From: Pseudobdellovibrionaceae bacterium
Lineage (GTDB): Bacteria > Bdellovibrionota > Bdellovibrionia > Bdellovibrionales > UBA1609
Assembly (NCBI GenBank): GCA_947444305.1
Contig: CANEZP010000010.1
Span: 111,143 to 175,142, forward strand
Length of the DNA stretch: 64,000 nt
Reading direction: 5' to 3'
The notes beneath the pieces are model-generated. The model searched no databases. It saw only the letters and a program-made list of their open reading frames with translations, and was not told where the DNA came from. Shown one piece after another: positions 17,438-27,610 of the stretch; the stretch's first letter is position 1; each line of letters opens with the position of its first letter. Made by a program: the position numbers and the translations under genes.

Positions 17438-18456
17438 AAAGTCCATTCGAGCGGGCCGACCCTAAGTTCGCCGCCTTTTATCTCGGGCGTTCCGATATCT
17501 TTTACGAGCGCGCCGTGCGGAATTAGCGGCGGCTCGCCGTTCTTACGCAACCACGAAAAGAACTCGCGCTGTGGCCCACGACAGATCATTTGCCGGGTCT
17601 TGCCTTTTTCAGGCAACGTGTCGCCGACGATACGGGCGGCGCCGCGCCAAGCTTCGTCGCGAACGACGCGGCTCGCAAGTAAATAAGAATAGGTGAGCGT
17701 TCGGTTCTTCATGGGCAGGTGCTCTTCCATACTTTGGAACCACTCCGGACCTTCGAAATGCACTCGCATGTGACACCAATCGCGCGGCGAATGCGTCAGT
17801 AAAGGGCAGGCAAGCGAATGCGTGCACGGCGCCAGCGGTTCGAGCCCGGCCGCGATAAATTGCGAACGCCAATCCATAAGCGCGCGGCCGCGCTCCCGCG
17901 TCGACGGCTCTAGAATAAGCCAGTGATCGAACGCCGCGAGATCGGGCAAGGTCTTTTGCATCTCTAAGAATGAATACGAGAAGACCGCTAAGGCACCACG
18001 TTTAGGCGTGGGTGCGCGGCGCGCTTCCGACTTCCAGCGCGCGCCGAAAGTTTGCATTTCGTCGTGCACCTTCGCAGCGCGCCCCGAAATTTCGATGGAG
18101 TAAAGCGGGCGGGGTTCGAGCCAAGTTTGGTCTTCGAGAACCCACTGCGTCGTGCCCAAACCCGAACCAAAATCCCAAATTTCGGTGATCGCTTCGGAAG
18201 GCAAAAAACGCTGCACCTCGCGGAACACTTGGGCAAGTCTGACGCCGTTCAACGGCATGAAGTAGGCAAGCGTCGCGGGCAACGCAAAATCTTTATCCCA
18301 CGGTGTGGCCGAGCCGGGCGCGATCAGATAATAATCCGAAAGTTTTTTAACGTGACTTGCGAGCGCGCGATCGTCGGCCCCGGGCGCGAAGTGCGCAAGC
18401 GCCGACTTTAACGTCTGTTCAAATCGAGGACTGAGCTTCTGTGCCGGGATGGACAT
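17434..18456 (-). CDS. Rsm22-like methyltransferase (small ribosomal subunit associated)
   Basis: 340 residues. A Rossmann SAM-binding block is ITEIWDFGSGLGTTQW, and the family-specific cysteine/histidine region is LAPCTHSLACPLLTHSPRDWCHMRVHF, which matches the 'PCPH..CPL....DWCHF' signature of Rsm22 proteins (mitochondrial and bacterial), thought to bind an Fe-S cluster or zinc. YSYLLASR is a further Rsm22 block. It probably acts on ribosome assembly or rRNA. Its start overlaps the GT9 gene by 38 bp, so the two are in one unit. Confidence 0.8.
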   Translation of the reverse strand: MSIPAQKLSPRFEQTLKSALAHFAPGADDRALASHVKKLSDYYLIAPGSATPWDKDFALPATLAYFMPLNGVRLAQVFREVQRFLPSEAITEIWDFGSGLGTTQWVLEDQTWLEPRPLYSIEISGRAAKVHDEMQTFGARWKSEARRAPTPKRGALAVFSYSFLEMQKTLPDLAAFDHWLILEPSTRERGRALMDWRSQFIAAGLEPLAPCTHSLACPLLTHSPRDWCHMRVHFEGPEWFQSMEEHLPMKNRTLTYSYLLASRVVRDEAWRGAARIVGDTLPEKGKTRQMICRGPQREFFSWLRKNGEPPLIPHGALVKDIGTPEIKGGELRVGPLEWTF

Positions 18457-19474
18457 TGCCCGTCTCCAATTCGTGAACGATTTGTAAAACCTGCGGCACC
18501 GAGATTTCGTTCATAACGTCCGGATCAAAGTTATCGGCGGCGGCCACCTGCGGAACGAGGAAAGTCGCGTACAAACCTTTCGGGCCCCAGCGCCGGGGGT
18601 GCTCCACCTTGCGGGGAGAATAAATTCCGACCACGGGCGTACCGAGCGAAGCCGCTAAATGCAGAACTCCCGTCGAAGGTGCGATCACCGATCTGGCTTG
18701 GGAAAGTAAATCGAGGAGCTCAAACACTTTCAACTCGTCGACCAGCCAATGCACGTTCGGCATGCCTTTCAGTTTGAGAAGTCCCTGCAAATATTTTTGG
18801 TCCATCTTCGTGCCGGTGATGACGACGGGCATCTCGCCGGCCAGGGATTCGATCAGGTTAGCAAAGTTCTCTTGCGGCCAATTTAACGCCGAACCCGCCA
18901 TGCCCGGATGGACGACGCGGTAAGCGCGGCCCTTTAGACCGCGAACTTCTAAAGTGCCGTAAGGATTCGGTGCGACCAAGCGAAGATAGGTTTTTTTCAG
19001 AAACTCCAAATTTACCGTTCGGCGTAAACCTAAACGGTTGAAGCCGTGCTCGACTAAATCGAAATTGAAATCACTCTCGTGGCGGTCGGCGCCCGAGCGT
19101 TTTTGTTTTACTTGCAGATTGAGAAATAAGAACGAATGCCACTGGCTGCGGCGGCCGACCCGTTCGGGCACGCCGGCCCACCACGCGGCCATCGAAACCC
19201 ACCATGGACAATGCAAAAGCACGATCGTTTGCGGGCAATTTTTTTTTAGCCAGCCGGTCATGCGGAAAAATTCGAAAGGCGAAAAGCCGCGCTTAAATTC
19301 AAGCGCGTTGCGCTTGGGCGCGGATTGGTCGGTGATGAAGCCCATTCCTTTCGAAATAAACCACACCGTACGACGGCCTTGGAAAACGGGATGTTCATCA
19401 ACGGGTAGACTCACGACGAGATCGCCGATCTTGTCCATGCGTACTAAAACTATATCCACATTTCTTTTGTCCAT
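18419..19474 (-). CDS. Glycosyltransferase family 9 (heptosyltransferase-like)
   Basis: 351 residues. N-terminal DIVLVRMDKIGDLVVSLP is the GT9 start (R.D.iGDvvlttP), and the C-terminal donor site is IAPSTGVLHLAASLGTPVVGIY. GT9 enzymes such as WaaC and WaaF add heptose to the lipopolysaccharide inner core from ADP-heptose at the inner membrane. An HldA-like kinase that would feed that pathway lies at 32.6 kb. Cotranscribed with the Rsm22-like gene. Heptose as donor is inferred. Confidence 0.87.
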   Translation of the reverse strand: MDKRNVDIVLVRMDKIGDLVVSLPVDEHPVFQGRRTVWFISKGMGFITDQSAPKRNALEFKRGFSPFEFFRMTGWLKKNCPQTIVLLHCPWWVSMAAWWAGVPERVGRRSQWHSFLFLNLQVKQKRSGADRHESDFNFDLVEHGFNRLGLRRTVNLEFLKKTYLRLVAPNPYGTLEVRGLKGRAYRVVHPGMAGSALNWPQENFANLIESLAGEMPVVITGTKMDQKYLQGLLKLKGMPNVHWLVDELKVFELLDLLSQARSVIAPSTGVLHLAASLGTPVVGIYSPRKVEHPRRWGPKGLYATFLVPQVAAADNFDPDVMNEISVPQVLQIVHELETGNVHPGTEAQSSI

Positions 19475-19536
19475 CAGCTCCTATGTATGGCATGAAAAGT
19501 GAGCTCAGGGAATAGGAATAGAAACAGGAGTTTGAT

Positions 19537-20385
19537 ATGTGGGCGGTGGTCGGCGGGTCAGGCTTTGAAAAGTTCGATGGTTTCGAGAACCTAGGTTTAC
19601 TTCCCCGCGAAACTCCTTTCGGGATGACGTCGAGCGGGTTCAAAAAAGTACGCCTCGACGGAAAAGAATTTTTATTTATTTCCCGGCACGGCGAACATCA
19701 TGAATTACTCCCCAGCGAGATCAATTACCGCGCCAATATCTACGCGCTAAAAGCCTTCGGCGCCCGCGGCATCTTGAGCTTTTCGGCCGTAGGATCGCTC
19801 CGCGCCGAGTTCGAGCCCGAACACTTAGTTATTCCTTTGCAATTTATCGATCGCACCAAAAGTTTGCGCAAACACACCTTCTGCGGTGACGGCGTGGTCG
19901 GGCACACTTCACTGGCTTACCCGGTTTGCGAAAGTCTCGCCCGCGAAGTTGAAAAGCTTGTTGCCGGTGAATCGTTCACAACCCACGTCGGCGGCACCTA
20001 CGTGTGCATCGAGGGCCCGAACTTCTCGACCGTGGCCGAGAGTTTCACCTACCGCGAACTCAACGCGGACATCATCGGAATGACGAACGTCCCCGAAAGC
20101 AGCCTCGCGCGCGAAGCGGGTTTGACGTATTTGCCGTGCAGCTTCGTCACCGACTTCGATTGTTGGGACACGGTCCGCCCGCACGTCACGCTGACCGAGG
20201 TGCTCTCGATCATGAAGCGCAACAATTCAAAAGCCTTCGCGCTGCTCAAGCGCGTCTTGAACGCAGAAAAAGATTTGTTAGAAAACTGCGACTGCCGTGA
20301 ACAAGGCTTACGCGTGGGCCTAATGACCCGCAAAGAAGTTTTGAACGACGCCCAACGCGGATGGCTGGACGTCCTTACGTCTTAG
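19537..20385 (+). CDS. mtnP: S-methyl-5'-thioadenosine phosphorylase
   Basis: 282 residues behind a CAGGAG site. Family blocks are [44 protein letters not shown] and [20 protein letters not shown], the MTAP signature. The enzyme splits methylthioadenosine (a by-product of polyamine synthesis) into adenine and methylthioribose-1-phosphate. [10 protein letters not shown] is the purine-binding loop, with Asp as in adenine-specific members. Its stop codon overlaps the convergent gcvP stop by 4 bp. Confidence 0.9.
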   Translation: MWAVVGGSGFEKFDGFENLGLLPRETPFGMTSSGFKKVRLDGKEFLFISRHGEHHELLPSEINYRANIYALKAFGARGILSFSAVGSLRAEFEPEHLVIPLQFIDRTKSLRKHTFCGDGVVGHTSLAYPVCESLAREVEKLVAGESFTTHVGGTYVCIEGPNFSTVAESFTYRELNADIIGMTNVPESSLAREAGLTYLPCSFVTDFDCWDTVRPHVTLTEVLSIMKRNNSKAFALLKRVLNAEKDLLENCDCREQGLRVGLMTRKEVLNDAQRGWLDVLTS

Positions 20386-23246
20386 GTATAGGCCTCGAGC
20401 GGTAAACATGAGCAAACTAAATTCTTATCGCCGTACGCGTTGTCGACCCGGCCGACGCTGACCCAAAACTTGCGTTCTTTAACCCACGGTAAGGGGAAGG
20501 CGGCTTGTTCGCGCGTGTACGGATGATCCCATTTGTCGCCCAGCAAATGCGTGTAGCAGTGCGGAGAGTTTTTCAACAGGTTGTTTTCGCGGTCAGCCTT
20601 GCCGGCTTCGATCGCCGCGATCTCGCCGCGAATTTGGATCAAGGCATCGCAGAAGCGATCGATTTCTTCCTTCGATTCACTCTCGGTCGGTTCGATCATC
20701 AGCGTACCCGACACCGGCCACGACATCGTCGGCGCGTGAAAGCCGTAGTCCATCAAACGTTTCGCGAAATCTTCGACGCCGACGTCGGCGGTTTTCTTGA
20801 AGCCACGCACGTCGATGATGCATTCGTGCGCGACGAATCCGTTTTTGCCCGCGTAGAGCGTGGGATAATGTTCGCTCAAGCGTTTGGCCATATAATTTGC
20901 GTTTAAGATCGCGGTTTGGGTCGCTTGGCGAAGACCGTCGCGGCCCATCATCGCGATGTAGGCCCACGAAATCGGCAAGATGCCGGCGCTGCCCCAGGGC
21001 GCGCTGGTCGTCGACGTGATGCCTTTTTCGGGACCCGCTTCGGGACGAAGACCGTGCTTCGGTAAAAATGCTTTCAAGTGCTCGCCGACGCCGATGGGAC
21101 CCACGCCCGGGCCACCGCCGCCGTGGGGAATGCAAAATGTTTTGTGCAAATTCAAATGCGAGACGTCGGCGCCGAATTTGCCGGGTTTCGATACGCCGAC
21201 CAGCGCGTTCATATTCGCGCCGTCGAGGTACACCTGACCGCCGGCCTCGTGCACCAACTTACAGATCTCGACGATGGCTTCCTCGAACACGCCGTGGGTC
21301 GAAGGGTAAGTCACCATCAGCGCGCCTAAGTTTTCTTTGTGCAGTTCAATCTTTGCTTTGAGATCGCTAAGATCGACGTTGCCTTGATCATCGCAGGCGG
21401 TAACGACCACTTTAAAGCCAGCCATCACCGCGCTCGCCGGATTGGTGCCGTGCGCGTTGGAAGGAATTAAACAAATCGTGCGGTTCTCCTGGCCTTTGCT
21501 CTTCAAGTATTCGCGAATGACCAAGAGCCCTGCGTACTCTCCCTGACTGCCGGCGTTCGGTTGCAAACTTACGCCCGCGTAACCGGTGATCTCCGCCAAA
21601 GATTTTTCGAGCGAGTGAATCAGCTCGAGGTAACCTTGGGCTTGATCCAACGGCGCGAACGGGTGAATGCGGCAGAATTCCGGCCAAGTGATCGGGATCA
21701 TCTCGGTCGTGGCGTTCAACTTCATCGTGCACGAACCAAGCGGGATCATCGAATGCGTGAGCGATAAATCTTTGTTCGCCAAACGATTGATGTAGCGAAC
21801 CATTTCGGTTTCAGAATGGAAGCGGTTGAACGTCGGGTGCGTGAGGTATTGGCTAGTCCGCTTGAGCGCTTCGGGAATTTTGAGCGTCGAAGTTTTTAGA
21901 CAGTCCTCGACCGAAGGTCCTTTGTATTTCATCGCGAAGACGTTGAATAAAGCTTCGACTTCTTCGGGCGTGGTCAATTCATCAAGCGCGACGCCGACCG
22001 AAACGGAAGAAAACGAATTCAGATTGATGCCCATCGAAGCCGCGCGTCCCATGATCTCTTTGCGTTGCTCAGGCGTGACTTTCACGTGAAGCGTATCGAA
22101 GACATCTTCGCTGACTAACGAGAAGCCGAGCGATTTGAGCCCCGCACCCAGCGCGCGGGTCAGATTGTGCACGCGTTCACTAATCGCGCGCAAACCTTTG
22201 GGCCCGTGGTAAACGGCGTACATCGAGGCCATGACGGCCAATAAAACTTGCGCGGTGCAAATGTTCGAAGTCGCTTTTTCACGGCGGATATGTTGCTCAC
22301 GCGTTTGCAAAGCCAAGCGCATCGCCGGGTTGCCGTGCGCATCGACGCTCACGCCGATGATGCGGCCGGGGATCATACGTTTGAATTCTTCGCGCGTGGC
22401 CATGAAGCCCGCGTGCGGGCCCCCGAAGCCGAACGGGACGCCGAAACGTTGGCTGGTGCCGACCGCGACGTCGGCTTGCATTTCGCCGGGCGATTTCAAC
22501 GAGCAAAGAGCGAGCAAGTCACAGGCGACGACCGTCATCACGTTGGCGGCTTTGCATTGACCGATAAAGCCGGTCAGATCTTTGACCACGCCCAAGGCGT
22601 TCGGGTACTGCACGACGGCCGCGAAGTATTCGGCGTCGGGCTTCATCGTGTCTTCATCACCGACGACGACTTCAAGGCCGAGCGGCAACGCGCGCGTGCG
22701 GATCACTTCCAAAGTTTGTTTGAAGACGCCGCTGCTGACAAAAATCTTTTTCGCGGCCTTATTTTTCGAAGCGGCTTTGCACAAGTGCATGGCTTCGGCG
22801 GCGGCGGTGCCCTCGTCGAGTAGCGAGGCGTTCGACATCGCCAGGCCCGTGAGGTCCATGATCATCGTCTGGAAATTGAGCAGGGCCTCCATGCGGCCTT
22901 GGGAGATCTCCGCCTGGTAGGGCGTGTAGGCGGTGTACCAACCCGGGTTCTCTAAAATGTTGCGCAAGATGACCGGCGGGGTGGCGCAGTCGTAGTAGCC
23001 TTGGCCGATGTAGGAGCGGAAGACTTTGTTCTTCGAAGCGATGGTCCGCGCCATCTCGAGAAGTTTTTGCTCACCGACGCCTTCGGGTAAATCGAGCGGC
23101 TGCTTCCAGCGGATCGAACCCGGCAAAGTCTTATCCATCAGCTCATCGACGGTCTTCAGCCCTAAGACTTTAAGCATCTCTTGCTGGTCGTGCGAAGCGG
23201 GGCCGATGTGGCGGGGAACGAAAGTATTCGTCTGGTCGAGTTTCAT
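20382..23246 (-). CDS. gcvP: Glycine dehydrogenase (decarboxylating), P-protein
   Basis: 954 residues from ATG 23244-23246 ([16 protein letters not shown]), chosen for its AGGAAG site and because the family starts there; the frame runs 31 codons further upstream. Single-chain P-protein of usual length. The PLP lysine is Lys702 in [17 protein letters not shown]. Other blocks are [13 protein letters not shown] and [14 protein letters not shown]. It releases CO2 from glycine and hands aminomethyl to the H-protein. GcvT and GcvH are not in the window. A coiled-coil basic protein gene lies about 100 bp upstream on the same strand. Confidence 0.95.
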   Translation of the reverse strand: MKLDQTNTFVPRHIGPASHDQQEMLKVLGLKTVDELMDKTLPGSIRWKQPLDLPEGVGEQKLLEMARTIASKNKVFRSYIGQGYYDCATPPVILRNILENPGWYTAYTPYQAEISQGRMEALLNFQTMIMDLTGLAMSNASLLDEGTAAAEAMHLCKAASKNKAAKKIFVSSGVFKQTLEVIRTRALPLGLEVVVGDEDTMKPDAEYFAAVVQYPNALGVVKDLTGFIGQCKAANVMTVVACDLLALCSLKSPGEMQADVAVGTSQRFGVPFGFGGPHAGFMATREEFKRMIPGRIIGVSVDAHGNPAMRLALQTREQHIRREKATSNICTAQVLLAVMASMYAVYHGPKGLRAISERVHNLTRALGAGLKSLGFSLVSEDVFDTLHVKVTPEQRKEIMGRAASMGINLNSFSSVSVGVALDELTTPEEVEALFNVFAMKYKGPSVEDCLKTSTLKIPEALKRTSQYLTHPTFNRFHSETEMVRYINRLANKDLSLTHSMIPLGSCTMKLNATTEMIPITWPEFCRIHPFAPLDQAQGYLELIHSLEKSLAEITGYAGVSLQPNAGSQGEYAGLLVIREYLKSKGQENRTICLIPSNAHGTNPASAVMAGFKVVVTACDDQGNVDLSDLKAKIELHKENLGALMVTYPSTHGVFEEAIVEICKLVHEAGGQVYLDGANMNALVGVSKPGKFGADVSHLNLHKTFCIPHGGGGPGVGPIGVGEHLKAFLPKHGLRPEAGPEKGITSTTSAPWGSAGILPISWAYIAMMGRDGLRQATQTAILNANYMAKRLSEHYPTLYAGKNGFVAHECIIDVRGFKKTADVGVEDFAKRLMDYGFHAPTMSWPVSGTLMIEPTESESKEEIDRFCDALIQIRGEIAAIEAGKADRENNLLKNSPHCYTHLLGDKWDHPYTREQAAFPLPWVKERKFWVSVGRVDNAYGDKNLVCSCLPLEAYT

Positions 23247-23344
23247 GTGACTTCCTACTTGCTGGCCCAAAGAAGAAGGCGCCGGTCTGTTCAACGAGGC
23301 GCCTTGATCGACGGACTTATTTGCATTTTCCGTGTTCAAACGAA

Positions 23345-23770
23345 TTATGCCTTTTTACGAACCGCTTTAACAGTCTTAGAAGACGCACGCTTACGTGCGG
23401 CTCCCGGGGTCGCTTTACCGGCCGCTTTCTTGGTGAAACGCTTGCGGAGGCCCAACGAAGCTTTCTCGAGCTTGGTCTTTTGCTGGCTCACGGTTTTTTC
23501 GATGTCCGTACGGTGCGTTTTGATCTGACGGAGGATGCGATTGAACTCGCGGTCCATCTGGCGTTGCGCCTGGCTGATCGAGCGCATCAGCGTGGCGTAG
23601 CGCTTTTCGAACTTCTTCATTTTAGTTTGGGCGGCCGGGCTCAAGACGGTGTGGAAATCGAACTTACGGATTTCGGTTCCGATGCGTTGAACTTCGCTCT
23701 TGAGTTGATCGACGTCGGTGAGGCGGTTGATTTCGGAGCGGATTTTATCCCAGTTCACTTGGCCGGTCAT
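23345..23770 (-). CDS. Small coiled-coil protein with histone-like basic tail
   Basis: 141 residues behind an AAAGGA site. Residues 10-100 are a long helix with heptad spacing (for example [19 protein letters not shown]), and the last 40 are rich in Lys, Arg and Ala ([19 protein letters not shown]), like the tails of histone H1-type or AlgP-type proteins. No signal peptide. Nucleoid or polyanion binding is a reasonable guess, not shown. It precedes gcvP by about 100 bp on the same strand, probably without functional link. Confidence 0.65.
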   Translation of the reverse strand: MTGQVNWDKIRSEINRLTDVDQLKSEVQRIGTEIRKFDFHTVLSPAAQTKMKKFEKRYATLMRSISQAQRQMDREFNRILRQIKTHRTDIEKTVSQQKTKLEKASLGLRKRFTKKAAGKATPGAARKRASSKTVKAVRKKA

Positions 23771-24021
23771 GTGAGGTCCTTTCAGAAGTCGTTCGCCCGC
23801 ACGAGCGGACTCGCGAGGAGTTGCCGTTTAATTTCCAACTCATGTTCGGCACTGTCAAGAAGTGAACGCCGGTTGAAAATTCGAGTCTTCCCGCCTCAAA
23901 AATGGAGCGGAATTTATGCACAATTAAAGGAACCGACGCGCACTTCTCAATCAACTTTATTCATCGATCCCCCTCTCAAACGTGACACCAAAAACCAAGC
24001 GTGCTAGCTGAATGCGTCAAG

Positions 24022-25212
24022 ATGCACAACTCTATCCCGCGCTATTCACTCCAACGAATTCGTAAATCCATTCCGGCACCACCTTATTGGGCGGGCGGCG
24101 AATTTCTAAATCTAAATGGGCGGCCTTACCTCAAAAACTTTTCGGAAGCGATCGCCCTGCTTGGAAATCCGGCACTGTTCGAAGGACTCGCGACCGGCGA
24201 CCTTATTTACTTCGCGGTCTCCGCCGTCGAAGCCGGGGCTTTCGCTTGCGAAGACCGCGAGATTATCTTCGCGAGCGTGCGTGAACGACCGAGGCCCCGG
24301 CCGCACGCGCCCGGCTTCAGTCGGTTCAACGATCAAATCCGAACTTTTTTGAAAAGCCGTGGTCTCGGCGAAATCTTCACGCCCACGCTCGTGACTTGCC
24401 CGGGCTTAGAGCCTTCGCTCGAAGCGTTCGCGACCACGGTCACGCGCGGCCCGCTTGCCGAGACTAAATATTTGCCGACGAGCCCAGAAGTGCATTTGAA
24501 AAAAGCCTTGGCGCGTGGCCTGACGGATATCTTTGAGATTCGGCCCTGTTTCCGGAGAGGAGAGTTCGGTGACCATCACGCCAACGAATTCTGGATGCTC
24601 GAATGGTACCGCGGTTTCGCCGATCTTGACTTGATCATCGAAGATTTGCGCGAGCTTGTTCAATCCGTCGCGGGCAGCGCTTGTTACCCTCAGGTTACTG
24701 ATTTTGCCGCGCTCTTCCGTCAGGAATTTAAATTTTCGCTCACGCCGGCCACCACCCGCGACGAGTTAGCCGCGCTCGCATCTCAGCGAGCGGTAGAATT
24801 CTCGCCCGCCGACACCTTCACCGATATCTTTCACCGGCTGATGATCGCGCACCTCGAACCCGCGATGGAAAAAATGGGTCCGCTCATCGTCAGAAACTTT
24901 CCCCCGAGCATGGCCGCGCTCGCAAAAATCACCGAGGCCGGGTGGGCCGATCGCTTCGAGTTTTACTGGAATGGTTTAGAAATCGCGAATGCCTTCAACG
25001 AGGTGACCGATGCGCAAGAGCAACGGCGCCGCTGGGAAGGCGAATTGAGCGAGCGCGAACGACTCGGCACCGGCCCATTGCCGATGGATATTGAACTGAT
25101 CGAAGCACTGGAAATGGGCCTGCCGCCGACGGGCGGAATCGCGCTTGGTCTCGAGCGCCTGTACATGGCCGTCAACGGCGTTAAAAATATCGGTGAACTC
25201 AGTTTGTTTTAA
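24022..25212 (+). CDS. epmA: EpmA-like elongation factor P beta-lysine ligase (class II LysRS paralogue)
   Basis: 396 residues from ATG 24022 (a GTG at 24001 is possible; neither has a strong ribosome-binding site). The C-terminal 310 residues match EpmA/GenX: FNDQIRTFLKSRGLGEIFTP, motif 2 in FEIRPCFRRGEFGDHHANEF followed by WMLEWYRG, and motif 3 GGIALGLERLYMAV. The family attaches (R)-beta-lysine to EF-P. E. coli EpmA has 325 residues; here about 85 extra N-terminal residues include GDLIYFAVS, which resembles an OB-fold strand of lysyl-tRNA synthetase. EF-P and EpmB are not in the window, so substrate identity is inferred. Confidence 0.85.
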   Translation: MHNSIPRYSLQRIRKSIPAPPYWAGGEFLNLNGRPYLKNFSEAIALLGNPALFEGLATGDLIYFAVSAVEAGAFACEDREIIFASVRERPRPRPHAPGFSRFNDQIRTFLKSRGLGEIFTPTLVTCPGLEPSLEAFATTVTRGPLAETKYLPTSPEVHLKKALARGLTDIFEIRPCFRRGEFGDHHANEFWMLEWYRGFADLDLIIEDLRELVQSVAGSACYPQVTDFAALFRQEFKFSLTPATTRDELAALASQRAVEFSPADTFTDIFHRLMIAHLEPAMEKMGPLIVRNFPPSMAALAKITEAGWADRFEFYWNGLEIANAFNEVTDAQEQRRRWEGELSERERLGTGPLPMDIELIEALEMGLPPTGGIALGLERLYMAVNGVKNIGELSLF

Positions 25213-25227
25213 GGTACGCTTCCAAGG

Positions 25228-26772
25228 GTGGGACGCATCTTCGTTATAACTTCCTCATTAGTTTATGTATTCCTGCAATCGCCGGCTTTTGCCGCGCCGG
25301 CGGCCTGTCTCGCGCACAATCCGAAGGCCCAAAATGTTCCGCTTTGCCCGGCCAACGGCTCGACATTGCTGCCGGATTCGTACCCGGTCATGGCGGTGAG
25401 CCTATCGGATCAAAAGGGAGGTCACGAATTCGTCGGCGATTTCGTGATGAAAGCGTTGAAGGCTCAGGGTGAGCAGCCGCCTCAATTCTTCTTAAATGTC
25501 AGTGAAGAGACGTTAAGCCGATTAAAAATTTCCGTCCTCGCGCAAACGAAACAGGATCCGAAGAAACGGGCGCGGTGGCTGGCGTCCCTCACGCGGGTGA
25601 AGTCGACTTCCTTCAACTGGCAGCAAGATTTCCAGCAGACTTACGTGGACGCCGAAGGCCGCCCGACGCCGCGGGAGCTTTCTCACTACCGGGCCGCGGC
25701 CAAACAGAACGACAAGATCGATTCCTATTTCCCCGACCTGAGCCAGGCGTTGCAAAAAGAGTGCGGCATCAAGCCCGGCGAGCTTATGCCTTCGACCGCC
25801 GGTGCAGGGACTAACGGTTTATCCGGGGGCAATATCGAAGGGGGACCGGCGGGTCTTTGCGTGCTCGGGACCGATGCCTTAGCAAAGGACGAACACGCGA
25901 ATCTCGCCAAGCTTGCCTGCGGCGGCGGAACCTTGCTCGAAGCGCCCACTTCGTTTTTATTCGTCGGTCATACCGATGAGATCACCGCGACGGTACGAAC
26001 CGGGCCCGGTGAGTGCGATTTCGCGATGTTGATCGCTAGCCCCCGCGCCGCACTCGAGGTCATGGTCGCAAATCCATCCGCGCCGGCGTTCGAGCTGGCG
26101 TCTTCCCGCGACGGCTATGAACTCGCGAAGAAAAATGAGCTTTTTGAGATCTGCGAATCCTTTCTTGAAGGTGTGGGTAAACCCGTGCTTCCGAATGACT
26201 CGCCGAACGCCGTGCCCGAAAAAAGCGGCCGCTGGATCCATGATTTATTGTTTGGGCAAACCGCTTTCGCCGCGGACGGGGCCGACGTGGTCAAAAAAGA
26301 AAGCTCGTCTTCAAAAGTTGAGCGTTGCGCTAAGATGACCAACGCAGATTTTTTAAAGGCCTACCGCGCGCACCCGGAATTACCCAAGATCAATTCGATG
26401 ATCGACCAGAAAATGGCCAAATTCCGCGAAGAGGCCGAGCGAGCGTGGCAGGCAAACGCCCCCAATTGCCCCCGCCGCATAATCGAAATGCCGATGCTTT
26501 ACCGCGGCGGTTTGAATCGTAAGGGAACGGAAGTCCGCGGTGCCGGAAGTCTTTTGCCGAACGTCACCAACGTGCAGCAGTTTAATAAAACTCTCTTGGT
26601 ACCCGATCCGCAAAGCGCGGCCCTCCGCAAGGATATCGCAAAACGAATGAACTCGATCGGTCTCAAAACCGAATTTGTAAACACGAACATTATGCATTCG
26701 CAAATGGGCAATTTGCATTGCTCGACCAACACGCTTCGCTATTGCCGGCCACGGGCGGGGGCTCCAAAATGA
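25228..26772 (+). CDS. Secreted protein-arginine deiminase (PAD) family protein
   Basis: 514 residues from GTG 25228, the only start available after the in-frame stop at 25210. A signal peptide (MGRIFVITSSLVYVFLQ...AFA) predicts export. The rest aligns by eye with the catalytic domain of animal PADs, and all four active-site positions of human PAD4 are present: Asp134 in FNWQQDFQQTY (PAD4 D350 in WIQDEME), His248 and Asp250 in VGHTDEI (H471/D473 in VGHVDEF), and Cys498 in GNLHCSTN (C645 in GEVHCGTN). Further matches are SGGNIEGGP, LLIASPRAA-like AMLIASPRAAL and the LLPNVTNV block. The PAD N-terminal and middle domains are missing. The family turns peptidyl-arginine into citrulline. Translationally coupled to the next gene. 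Confidence 0.88.
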   Translation: MGRIFVITSSLVYVFLQSPAFAAPAACLAHNPKAQNVPLCPANGSTLLPDSYPVMAVSLSDQKGGHEFVGDFVMKALKAQGEQPPQFFLNVSEETLSRLKISVLAQTKQDPKKRARWLASLTRVKSTSFNWQQDFQQTYVDAEGRPTPRELSHYRAAAKQNDKIDSYFPDLSQALQKECGIKPGELMPSTAGAGTNGLSGGNIEGGPAGLCVLGTDALAKDEHANLAKLACGGGTLLEAPTSFLFVGHTDEITATVRTGPGECDFAMLIASPRAALEVMVANPSAPAFELASSRDGYELAKKNELFEICESFLEGVGKPVLPNDSPNAVPEKSGRWIHDLLFGQTAFAADGADVVKKESSSSKVERCAKMTNADFLKAYRAHPELPKINSMIDQKMAKFREEAERAWQANAPNCPRRIIEMPMLYRGGLNRKGTEVRGAGSLLPNVTNVQQFNKTLLVPDPQSAALRKDIAKRMNSIGLKTEFVNTNIMHSQMGNLHCSTNTLRYCRPRAGAPK

Positions 26773-27305
26773 CGAAAATTTCTACCATGTTTCTTTCGTG
26801 CTTTGTCATGGCTGCGGCCATGGCCACGGCCGCTCCGGCCAAGCGCGCACCGGCGAGTTTTAAAATTCTCAGCTCCCGCAATTCGTTTCCGCTCGACTGT
26901 CACTTTGAAACTCCGGAACTTTCCGGCCGCGTTCGATTAGATAATCTCGGCGGTGCGCAGATTTTAATTTCCGATGAAAACAAAGCCGTTCACGAGTGTA
27001 ACCTGGAGGTGGGAGCCGTGACGTACGCTTCGGCTCTGGTTGTGCCGGCGGCCGTTCTTTACTTCGGCCCGCTCGCCGATTGCCAACCGGCGATGGCCAC
27101 CTCGACCGGCGCGAAGTTGGCGCGGCGAATGCGCCTTGTCTTGTTTCGTGAAGAGGTAAAAATATTCGCTCAGAGTGCGGAGGAATCGTCGGAGTGCAAA
27201 ATAATACGCTTCGAGCGCGCGGAGCTGATTCGTACCGTGAAACGATTAACGGAAAAGACGGGCACCGGTAAAGGTGCGGAGCGGGCGATCAGTCCGGGCC
27301 GTTGA
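26769..27305 (+). CDS. Secreted protein of unknown function coupled to the PAD gene
   Basis: 178 residues. Start ATG 26769 overlaps the PAD stop codon (ATGA), so translation is probably coupled. The signal peptide is MTKISTMFLSCFVMAAAMATAA. The mature part carries four cysteines (DCHFE, HECNLE, DCQP, ECKI), suited to two disulfides in the periplasm, and is mainly beta, ending in a basic helix. No family recognised. Its position suggests a partner, inhibitor or substrate of the deiminase. The 3' end overlaps the convergent HU gene by 17 bp. Confidence 0.72.
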   Translation: MTKISTMFLSCFVMAAAMATAAPAKRAPASFKILSSRNSFPLDCHFETPELSGRVRLDNLGGAQILISDENKAVHECNLEVGAVTYASALVVPAAVLYFGPLADCQPAMATSTGAKLARRMRLVLFREEVKIFAQSAEESSECKIIRFERAELIRTVKRLTEKTGTGKGAERAISPGR

Positions 27306-27570
27306 TGTCTTCTTTAAGTTCTTTGCCGACTTTGAAGAAGGGCAGTTTCTTTTCCGAAACCTCGATGACCTCGCCCGTGCGGGGATTGCGGCCTTTGTAG
27401 GCGCCGTAGTCGCGGTTGACGAACGATCCAAAGCCGCGAATCTCGATACGATCGTTGCGCATCAAAGCCTCAACCATCGAGTCGAAGATCGTGTTCACCA
27501 CGGTTTCGGCTTTCACGCGGGTGATATTGGCTTTTTCGGCAATTAAATTGATCAGATCGGCTTTAGTCAT
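27289..27570 (-). CDS. HU/IHF family DNA-bending protein
   Basis: 93 residues from ATG 27568-27570 (MTKADLINLI), with AAGGG 5 nt upstream. Typical length and fold: dimerisation helices, GFGSFVNRDYGAYKGRNPRTG (the beta-arm that intercalates, with the RNP element) and the C-terminal helix FFKVGKELKE. It bends DNA and shapes the nucleoid. Whether it is HU-alpha/beta or an IHF subunit cannot be told. Confidence 0.92.
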   Translation of the reverse strand: MTKADLINLIAEKANITRVKAETVVNTIFDSMVEALMRNDRIEIRGFGSFVNRDYGAYKGRNPRTGEVIEVSEKKLPFFKVGKELKEDINGPD

Positions 27571-27610
27571 TACGCCCTTCAACACTCAAGTTATTGAAAT
27601 TAGTTAAATT

